From Agapanthus africanus (lineage: Eukaryota; Streptophyta; Magnoliopsida; Asparagales; Amaryllidaceae), in assembly GCA_030015575.1 (NCBI GenBank), contig JASDDO010000014.1:163899911-163963910 (forward strand): a stretch of 64,000 nucleotides of DNA. The letters run 5' to 3'. Under the pieces are notes generated by a model. That model saw only the letters and a program-made list of their open reading frames with translations, did no database searches and was not told the origin of the DNA. Of this stretch, positions 56,095-64,000 are shown one piece after another. Each line of letters starts with the position of its first letter. Within the stretch, counting starts at the first letter, position 1. The translations under genes were made by a program, and so were the position numbers.

Positions 56095-56560
56095 ATGTCG
56101 CCGAGAATGCAGGACTTCCCGTTCACCATCCCCGACATCGTCCACTTTGAAGACGTGTACCTCTACGACCCGTACTGCACCGAGGATACGGTGCAGCTGG
56201 TCTACGGGAGCATCGAGAACCATTTTGGCCGGTTGCTCCCTCGACGCTCCTCTCTGCTGCAGCTGCTGATGTACTCCATCTGGAGGGCATCGCCGGGGCT
56301 TTACAACCCCCCTGTCTGAGCTGCTCTTTGATGAGGCCGTGGGTAAGCTGCGGTCTTTGAGGCATTTCGGCTTAATCTCCGCGAACCGGTTGGCCCGCTC
56401 AGAGGCGCTCGTTCGCGAATGCTACGAGCTGAGACTCGGGGTCGATGCCCGCGGGGGGAACCGGGGAGAGAGGCTGGAACTAGCGAGGCCCCGGCTGGCG
56501 GAGATTTTTACCGAGTACCACGAGCAGTGCTCGCTGCACCCCCTTCCCCCACTATTGTAA
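56095..56560 (+). pseudogene. Element C aORF2: small antisense gene, unknown family
   Basis: Starts MSPRMQDFPFTIPDIVHFED, then [18 protein letters not shown] and YSIWRASPGLYN. One extra base in the C run near 56310 shifts the frame; it resumes with DEAVGKLRSLRHFGLI, then RLAEIFTEYHEQCSLHPLPP and stop TAA at 56558. Order, length (about 155 codons) and conserved blocks match element B 24035-23526, and the W codon in YSIWR is TAG in B. No known domain recognised. It has its own TATA box and converges with gag. Confidence 0.75.
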
Positions 56561-56583
56561 TTTTCTTTTCTTTTTGCATGTAT

Positions 56584-56595
56584 GGCTGAGGAGCC
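56584..56595 (+). terminator. 3'-end hairpin motif of element C aORF2
   Basis: GGCTGAGGAGCC, then CATAATACCC and TTAAATAAAC, 24 bases after the aORF2 stop; identical core to the element B aORF2 3' end. Confidence 0.62.
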
Positions 56596-56714
56596 CATAA
56601 TACCCATTAAATAAACAAAGCTTTTCTTTCTTTTTCGCAATGCTCCATTGATCTTTATTAAATTAACAATAGATCCTAGGAAGAATTTACATTGCTTTAA
56701 AAGAAAGGTACAGG

Positions 56715-58421
56715 CTAGTAGATGACTTTATTGGCTTGGGCCGAGCTCCCTGAAGGGCTGTCGGTCCCCGCGCTTGGCATAGGGCATGGGGCTCCCTGAG
56801 CTCCGGGATGGCCGTCTGCTGAAACAAGCATGATCTGACCGATGGTCAGGTCGGCAGGAGGGCGATGCTGCTCCTGCTCGCGGTCGGTCTGCCGTTTGTC
56901 CCTCAGGAAGGCGGCGAGGTGCCCAGACCGGATGGGCTCTTCGATGTAGTCCCTCAGTTGTTTGCAGTCCTCCGTGGCATGGCCTAGTACCCGGTGGAAA
57001 GCGCAGTAGGGGTCCCGGGTTCGCTTTGCGGCCTGACGCGGGACCGGAGGGAACTTGAAGAACCTCTCGTTCTGGGCCTCTTCCAGCAACACCGCGAGGG
57101 AGACATTGAGGAGGGTATACTCCTGGAACTTCGGGTGGTAGGGCTGCTGACGCTCTGGCCTCTCCTCCCGAGCCCTCTTCTTCTGGTCGGGCCGTTCTAC
57201 CCGGGGAAGGTTAGCATTCACCTCAGATTCCAGCTGGACCTCGCGCTCGGTCCACGCCTTGACCTCGGTCATGGTCTTAGGTTGCGCCAGTGCGAAGGAG
57301 CGTAACCATTCCTTGTGCCTCAGACCAGATCTGAGTGCCGTTATGACGGTTTCGTCTCGGTGCTCGGGCACCTCGAAAAGGGCGTTGTAGAAACGGGTAA
57401 TGTAGGCCTTGAACGTTTCCTTGTCCCCACTCTTAACCGTAAAGAGGTAGTTGACCGTACGCTTCTGTCAACGGTTCCTCACAAAATGGTCGAGGAACTG
57501 AGTAGCCATCTCGTCGAAGCTCGAAATCGAGCGGGGCTCGAGCCCCCGGAATCAGTCCCGACCTGCGCGGATGAGGGTGGCCGGGAAGGCTCTGCACTGG
57601 GCGGCGTCGGAGTGATCCTGGAAGCTCATCCCCACGGTGAAAGCGTCCAAGTTGTCCTTCGGGTCGGTTTTCCCGTCAAACAGGGAAACCTTTGGGGGCT
57701 TGTTGCGCGAGGAGACGTGGACGGCGAGCAGTTCCTCGGTGAACGGCTTCGTGAGCGAGTCGGAGGCGTACTTAGCTCCGTCGCTCGAGAGGTGAGCTTC
57801 TCGGCGCATGCCCTAGATCTTCTTCTCGAGGGCGTCGAGCCGACCATGGTACCCCGAGGAATCGGCGCCTCGGGATCCCCGGCCCCCGCTGCGGGTGACC
57901 TGCGTCTGGGAGCGGCCCCGGTTCTTCTCAATGAGGTGCCTCAGATCCCGGGGTGAGGTAGCTCTTGAGCCGCCGGGGCGGACCCCTTTTGTGCGGCCCT
58001 GCCGATGGTGGTGGGGTCGACCACGCCCGTGGATAGACGAGGTGACCGACATCTCCTCAGGGGGATAGGGGTCATGAGGAGGCTCGAGGCGAGGCGTCCT
58101 GGCGGCGGATCTCGGTGTGGAGCCCTGGGGAGCCCAGCGGGCCTCAGGGAGCACCGGTTCGAGAGACCGGCGGCCAGGGGACGCAGCCTGTTGGTGGTCG
58201 GCCGTCCAGACAGGGAAAGAGCCTTCTGGAGGCGGTGGAGCGGCGATCTGGGGCCCGGACGCGGCCGTTTGGACGCGGACGAGAGCCTCCACAAGGGATT
58301 GCAGGTGATCTATCCGGCCTGCGAGGGCGTTGATGACCGTCATGGGAGGAGGTTCATCCCCGCCTTCAGTGAGTGGAAGACGACGGCTGGTACCGGGATC
58401 CCCAGGATGGTCGTCTGCCAT
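56715..58421 (-). pseudogene. Element C gag, one frame with three stops
   Basis: One frame of 569 codons from MADDHPGDPGTSRRLPL to the stop before 56715, with in-frame stops near 57810, 57550 and 57468 and no frameshift. At least one fits a TGG to TGA change. The core includes LTKPFTEELLAVHVSSRNKP, NLDAFTVGMSFQDHSDAAQC and [20 protein letters not shown], and the knuckle YCAFHRVLGHATEDCKQLRD. It follows element B gag up to LTIGQIM, then ends after a short unique tail (SGSSAQANKVIY) instead of entering protease. Confidence 0.88.
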
Positions 58422-58466
58422 GAGGGTGGAGATAAGAAGACCAACTTTGTATTTTGTGGAGTTATG

Positions 58467-58484
58467 TTCCCACAGACGGCGCCA
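58467..58484 (-). other. Element C primer-binding site
   Basis: The minus strand reads TGGCGCCGTCTGTGGGAA, two bases after the LTR end, as in element B. Confidence 0.82.
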
Positions 58485-58486
58485 AC

Positions 58487-59226
58487 TGATGGAGCTCCTT
58501 TTCAGGCCTCCGTCAGATGTTGTCTTCCGTTGATCTCGTGGTGGACTTAGTTGGTTGCCCTTCGTTACGCGTGGGTCTCAATGGGTTTTTGGAGGAAGAG
58601 GTGAAGTGAGGGAGTTGGTGCCGAGTACCTGCAAAGAAGTCCCGGGGTGGTTTGGTACCACCAAGGACCCTCCGACGCTCAAGTTAGTGATGAGATCCGA
58701 GCAGAGTAACGGCTTAAAGAGTAAAAAATGGCTTACTTGACCCCTCTATGATGGGGGTTTATATAGCGGCGGCGGCGCGCAACAGCAGGCGCGAGAATCT
58801 CGCCGGCAGTTACGCTCCAGACGTCACGCCCGCGTAAAGAGCGGATCGCTCGTTAATGGGGATCGTGATGGCGTGGAACGTGGGATGTTTCCGACGGAGA
58901 ATCTGCGCATGGCGAGATTTGCAGAGCGGCGGTTGCGCCTGTGAGTGGTGGAGTTGGTCGGTCGGAGGGACCGAGGAAGATGGCCTCGGCTGGGGAGCTC
59001 GGGGACGAGTGAGAGGGCCAAGGAGTCTTGGTCCTGTGGCAGCTCGGGGCGAGCTGAGAGGCCAAGGAGGCCAATTTTCAGGGGCTCTGAGGAGAGCCAG
59101 CTTGTGCTTGCAGGTCGGGTACGGGGATGGCCTGGTCGGCCCCTGTGAGCCCTTTCTTCTGAGTTCTGGGACACGTCATCTACCACGTGTCCTGATCATG
59201 GAGATCGCCAATCTCGAGCACTATCA
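58487..59226 (-). repeat. Element C 5' LTR
   Basis: Partner of 51348-52065; TATATAAA on the minus strand at 58758-58765. Confidence 0.93.
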
Positions 59227-59231
59227 TGATG

Positions 59232-59627
59232 ATATCATAATAGTGGGACCTGGATAGTTGTTAAGCGCATTCTAAAATGTTCCTAGTCATGGGAATGTCG
59301 AGATAGGACATCGTGCCCCTAGTACATACTTTACTTGACCTGGTTGGAGGGCGATGGTTGGTCCCACAATTATTGGTGTTTGACATCGTAGGATTGTATA
59401 CATGTGCTCATTAAAGAATGAGTTTACTGAACGGACTCGTTGGGAACTCCTATTTGATATTATACCTAACTGTCACATAACAATTCTCAGATGACAATGG
59501 TACATGTTAGTGTTATACCTGAGATCGTCACATTTACCTTGTGAATGGGCGGCTATACTTTGACTTCCACCAGCAGTAGCTCCTCGTAGTTGTGTATAAA
59601 GGTTTTTTTTGGATATAGTCCGAAGCA
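59232..59627. other. Sequence between element C and the hAT MITE
   Basis: No gene or repeat recognised. Confidence 0.6.
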
Positions 59628-59635
59628 TATGGAGG

Positions 59636-60252
59636 TGGGTCTGTCAATGGGTTGGTCTAGTCCTGGACCCAACCCAAATCCGCTGAGAAAATCTAGGTCT
59701 GGTATAAATTCTTCTAGACCTGGACCCATTTAACCACTTAATAAATGTGTCGGGTCTGGGTTTGTTTGATTTGTACCTGTTTGGACCCGACCCATATATC
59801 TTATATATAATTAATTAATGCAAACCCTAACCTATATGAAAGTATCCTAGTTCGTAACTTCTAATTTTCTCTCGGTGTTTCTCATCTACATCTTTTTTCA
59901 CTATTTTTTTTACCATTGCACCGCTCTTACCTCTTCATTCTTGTGGATTTTAGCTGTTAAGTTATAGTAGTTGCTAATTTTAGAAATAGAATTATTAATA
60001 GTTTGAGTTGATTTTTTATTATGTACTAACTTTTAAAAATTATTTGTAAAATTTTGAGTTATAGTAATGATCGATAAAATTAAGTTGATAAATGGGTCCA
60101 AGTAAGCGGGTCCGACCCAATTAATAATGGGTCCGGGTCCATTCCATACAGACTCGTCGGGTAAATGGGCGGGTCTGAGTCCATAAAAAAATAAATGGGT
60201 ATGGATATGGGACATGCTAGACTCGATCCAAACCCGCACATTTACATGCCTA
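59636..60252. mobile_element. hAT-type MITE, 617 bp
   Basis: A perfect 8-bp duplication TATGGAGG (59628-59635 and 60253-60260) flanks the element. The ends TGGGTCTGTCAATG and, inverted, TAGGCATGTAAATG match at 10 of 14 positions. Subterminal sequence is rich in GGGTC/GACCC motifs on both sides. No transposase. The 8-bp duplication with short TIRs indicates hAT. Confidence 0.82.
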
Positions 60253-60260
60253 TATGGAGG

Positions 60261-60753
60261 TAAATGAGCGATTGAGATAGGATTCGTCTTTCCCGGTATA
60301 GAGAGTTAATATCGTGCATTGTCTGATATAATTATAACCATAAATCCTTGGTCAAGATAGATAAGATAAACTAAGTGTTATCTATTATATTTTTGGGGTT
60401 ATGAGTTATATATCAACATGATTTATTGAATTATTCGGGTACGACAGTTCAGCATACCTTAGACTCAATATGCGGTATGTTTTGACGAATAGACCGAACT
60501 GTACGATAATTGTCACGGATATGTTCTGACTAGTTTGGTGAGTTAGCTCGTCGACCTACTCTCTTCGACATATACCTGGATAGCCTTCATATGCAGCTAG
60601 CATCACTGTCGAGCTTGTTAGACCGAAAGTGTTTCGGATAGGATTTTTGAAATCCTTTCACCGCCAGCGTATTGTTGGGGCTTTAGAATTCCACATAGAA
60701 GATACGCCTGATCTAGTAAATGATGTGAGAAATTAGATTTATGTATATTGATA
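60261..60753. other. Sequence between hAT MITE and CACTA element
   Basis: AT-rich, no gene or repeat recognised. Confidence 0.6.
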
Positions 60754-61260
60754 CACTACTACAATAATCGCTTGCCCCTACGGATTTAGCCGTACGGGCA
60801 AACCATTGCCCCTACGGATATATCCGTAGAGGCATAAAATTTCTCCGTAGGTCCAAACGCTGCAGGTGCAAGTCTTCATCCTGAACATGCTCCTAGGGAA
60901 TAATAATTGCCCCTACGCCTTACTCTGTAGGGACATTTATCTCTACGGATTACTTTGTAGGGACATAATTTTTATTTAATTTATTGGTTTATAAAATAAA
61001 ATACGAGTACCTATGGATTTATCCGTAGAGCCTGATAAATGCCTCTACGGATTTATCCGTAGGTCTAGATAAATGCCCTTACGAATTAATTCGTAGGGGC
61101 AGGTTTTACCCATGTTACTGAGTCCATAGGGAACAAAATATTAGATATTCTAATATTTTGTCCTTACGGTGAAATGTGTAGGGGCAAACCTTGCTCCTAC
61201 GGATTAATCCGTAGGTGCAACAGTTGCTCCTACGGATTAATCCGTAGGAACAAAATATCA
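60754..61260. repeat. CACTA subterminal palindrome array
   Basis: About ten imperfect palindromes of 25-30 bp such as GCTCCTACGGATTAATCC paired with its complement. In En/Spm relatives subterminal repeats bind the TNPA-type protein. Confidence 0.85.
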
Positions 61261-61513
61261 CGTTTTTAAAAAAAAAAAGGGGCTTCCCGTTTTTCCCCTG
61301 CCCTGTGCACAATAATATATACATCATATAATCAAATACAGAAATATTCATAATCAACATCTTACGCATAATATATATAAAAAAATAAATAAACATAATA
61401 CGGTATCAATCTAAATCATCGTGAACAAGCAAACAACCACCAATATCGTCCAAAATATAAACAATATATATCAGATAAGTACATACATCCTCAAAAATGT
61501 AAATAAAGCTACC

Positions 61514-61775
61514 CTAGCTCGGTCCAGCTCCTCCACCTCTGATAATCGCTGTAATCTGGCGCATCTGCTCCTCGGTGCAATCTTGAGTTGTCAAAAACTC
61601 GACTAATGAAGGAGCGGGCTGTGAGGGAGTCTGAATGGGCTGTGGAGTTGTAGGAGTGGTCTTCGCAACCGTAGTCGAGGTAGTGGCTTGCGGAGCCGCA
61701 GCTGAAGGAGATGCATGTGGAGCTGCATCCAAAATAGCATGCCGAATCTGTAAAAGTTTGTGAATAATAAACGAG
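61514..61775 (-). CDS. CACTA transposon protein, C-terminal fragment
   Basis: An open frame ends at the stop TAG just left of 61514. It is Ala/Pro/Thr-rich and then reads SLVEFLTTQDCTEEQMRQI. The upstream part is cut off by the LTR at 61776. Family assignment rests on context inside a CACTA element and composition. Confidence 0.5.
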
Positions 61776-64000
61776 TGTCACGCCCCGCTTCCCAATAGAC
61801 AGAAACGGTGACGTGGCAGGCCGCAACGTATTTACTAAGAAATAAATACGTTAAACGTAATTAAGCAATATATAAAAATATACAAAAATGACAAGAGTAA
61901 TAAAATAAACAACTTTATTTACATTCAACTTTACATACAACTGTTTGAAAGTGAAAAGATACAATGATATAAAGTAAGTGCCTAAATAATGGCATACGGA
62001 AATAAGTGCAAGAAGAACTAGTAGTCCAGCTGAGCTGTAATTTGGTCCAAGTCTTCCTGTCTCGGCTCTTTCTTCTCAGAGTCTGGTCCTCCTGACGAAC
62101 ATTCCAAAGAAGAAACAGAAACGAATGTCGTCAGCGAACTAATGCTCGATAAGTCCCAAAAGAAGAAAGAGAAGATAGTATATAAAGTAAAATGAATGGG
62201 TAAAGTTCTATATGAATGATTACCGGTATATGATAGTTATTCTAACGTGGTTGTTTGTAGTTTAGTAAAGAAAGTATTCATGTATACGAGAGAAGTCCAT
62301 TTTACCCCGTGGACTAGTATAAGGCCTCATCATAATCCACGGGATAACGGCATAAGAATTCATGTAGGTATCTTTTAAGTGACCTCTCGTGCCACGATAT
62401 ACGTTCCGTACCAATCCATCCCTTTATCCCCGCGTAAGATATTGTATAGATTTTTACAAGTCTTGCTGAAACCATGGATACGAAATATTCAAGTATTCAT
62501 GTTCAGGATGTAGTCATGTATTCAAGTAATCATATCAAGTTCAAGTCAAGTTATAACCATGGTTCGGTCAAGTCAAGTCAAGTATATATGTTTGATATTG
62601 ATGTTTGAGTTCGAGTATTCATGTTCATGATCAAGTATTCATGTTTGATTTGGATTCAGGTTTGCGGTTAGACTCAGACTGGGTCAGACACTTGTAAACT
62701 GATTTAACTCTTGAAATCTTAGGTTCGGGAGTCATCGGCAACTGCTGCACATAGACGGCAGGATTTGTGTTTTTTTCCAAGATAATTGCCTTTGATTACA
62801 CCGTTATATTGTCTACCTTAAATAGCCAAGCACTCACTTTCTCCGACTCTCTGAGGCTTAAGAGAATTGTTCCCGCTTCAACCCATATTTACTAAAGTCC
62901 TTAAATATTGTTTTTATAGATATCTCGAGGAGGTTTTATGGAAAAATATTTTAATATAGTTAAAAAGTAAAGCTCGAGGGTGATTAGTATTACTTAGGGT
63001 TTTCATGAGCATGGATTTTAAGTGTTGGGTATTTTAGTGATAATTACTTAGCTTGGAAATTTCATGGTATTTTATTGAATAACTTGTCCTTTTTGGTATC
63101 TTGATGATATTTTATTATCATTTGTTAATCTTTCATTTTTAGAAAAATATAGATTTATGATATTTTGAAAATATGGATTTATAATTTTATATATTTTTTC
63201 TAAAAATTAATTTTATTTAGAAAAATTCGTATTTCTTAAAAACGCATTTAAATCCTTTTAAGATCGAATGCTCCGTGAGGAGGTCTGCATCTCGCTTTAC
63301 TAGCCCAAGAATGCACGATAATCCGCACCATCCATTAGTGGGTCCCCTAAAAAGGGCTGTAGATGCATAATCACAAAGGAAATAAAATACCACTTTTAAA
63401 GATCCGGTTTTAGAATTATGTGGTATTTTATTGTAATGCTATTCTTCGAACCAAAAATACATACAATTAGGTATCGTGCTATGAAACTAAGTGTTCGTGT
63501 GGAGTAGGTCGTTACCCTGTGAAGTTTTCCTAAAGGTATTGTTAAGCAATTTTGTCGAAAAGATGCGATAATAAAGCTCAAGATATTTTAATATAAAAGT
63601 TCAATTATAGTTGTTTCACATGAGATTCTTGGTTAAAATTGATTCTAAACATTAGTATTTAGGGTTAGAAGTATTGTGTAAAAATTAGGTTGAATAAAAT
63701 ATAAAGAAGAAGGAGTTTCAAGGGTTTAGAAAAAAGATATCGGTAATAACTTTACTTACCGATATAAGTTTTAAAATTGAATTTCAATGAAGAGAAAGAG
63801 AGATTGGGAGGGACTTACGGTTTAGAAACTTCAAAGAAAGGTTAAAGAAGAGAGGATGATCTTCGTGGCGTCGCGGGAGCTCCGGAATTGGTTTTGATTT
63901 TCGCCGGAATCAATTTGCTCGCTAACTCCACTTTACTTCGTTTGCACTGGGAACTTTTTAGATAGTTTTGGCTAGGATTTTCAGAATGGTGTTGAGCCAA
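61776..64000 (-). mobile_element. LTR of the same type as E, running off the window
   Basis: Begins TGTCACGCCCCGCTTCCC, identical for 18 bases to solo LTR E, and has a similar early AATAAA on the minus strand (near 61924) implying minus orientation. No internal region is visible in 2.2 kb, so it is a long LTR, solo or the 3' LTR of an element extending right. It interrupts the CACTA element. Confidence 0.68.

Larger units (their letters stand above)
51348..59226 (-). mobile_element. Element C: pol-less Tat-lineage element with gag and antisense module
   Basis: LTRs at 51348-52065 and 58487-59226, flanked by TGATA (51343-51347) and TGATG (59227-59231). Minus orientation, from the primer-binding site at 58467-58484 and the polypurine tract at 52066-52081. 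In element order it has gag (58421-56715), then on the opposite strand aORF2, a hairpin array and aORF1. No protease, RT, RNase H or integrase sequence is present. The 150-base LTR segment compared differs at about 5% of sites (by eye), and gag has only in-frame stops, so it is younger than A, B and D. It is presumably mobilised by a complete relative. Confidence 0.92.
60754..61775 (-). mobile_element. CACTA (En/Spm) element, left end and start of interior
   Basis: The terminus CACTACTACAA begins at 60754, followed by about ten subterminal palindromes built on CCTACGGATTAATCCGTAGG to about 61260. On the minus strand 61732-61514 encodes the C-terminal part of a protein ending EEQMRQITAIIRGGGAGPS, in line with plant En/Spm transposon proteins (Transposase_24-like, moderate confidence). 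The rest lies to the right, split by the LTR at 61776; the other terminus is outside the window. Confidence 0.78.

Overview
This is nuclear DNA of a flowering plant. It has AT-rich non-coding sequence, spliceosomal introns, nested LTR retrotransposons of plant-specific Ty3/gypsy lineages, MITEs, SINEs and a CACTA transposon. The species cannot be told from the sequence.

The only recognisable host gene runs left to right and enters the window already in progress. Five exons (40-104, 42184-42263, 42364-42419, 42787-42850, 43086-43244) splice in frame into the second LOV photoreceptor domain and the C-terminus of a TWIN LOV PROTEIN 1 / PAS-LOV protein B type blue-light receptor. Its exons 40-104 and 42184-42263 are separated by one intron of about 42.1 kb (105-42183), which contains nearly all of the left two thirds of the window.

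The intron is a stack of insertions. Element A (5555-41471, minus strand, Tat/Ogre-like gypsy, old and broken) landed first. It was split by element D (29931-38342, minus, Athila-like, gag and protease only) and by E, a solo LTR of about 3.4 kb (14053-29696). E was itself split by element B (16829-29040, plus strand, Tat-lineage gypsy with two RNase H domains). Small elements flank the stack: a 180-bp MULE-type MITE (5222-5401), a truncated SINE (2478-2551), and a SINE in a later intron of the same gene (42563-42741).

From 43245 to 51347 I see no gene. Element C (51348-59226, minus) follows, then a hAT-type MITE (59636-60252), then the end of a CACTA element (60754 onward) interrupted by an LTR (61776 to the window end) whose terminus matches E.

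The most unusual material is shared by elements B and C. Their LTRs differ, but both carry the same module antisense to gag-pol: a Transposase_28-like, intron-containing gene (aORF1) with its own promoter; a tandem array of paired hairpins with an 86-88 bp period; and a second, small antisense gene (aORF2) that I do not recognise. All four antisense genes end at the same small hairpin, GGCTGAGGAGCC or a one-base variant. Element C has lost all of pol but keeps gag and the whole antisense module.
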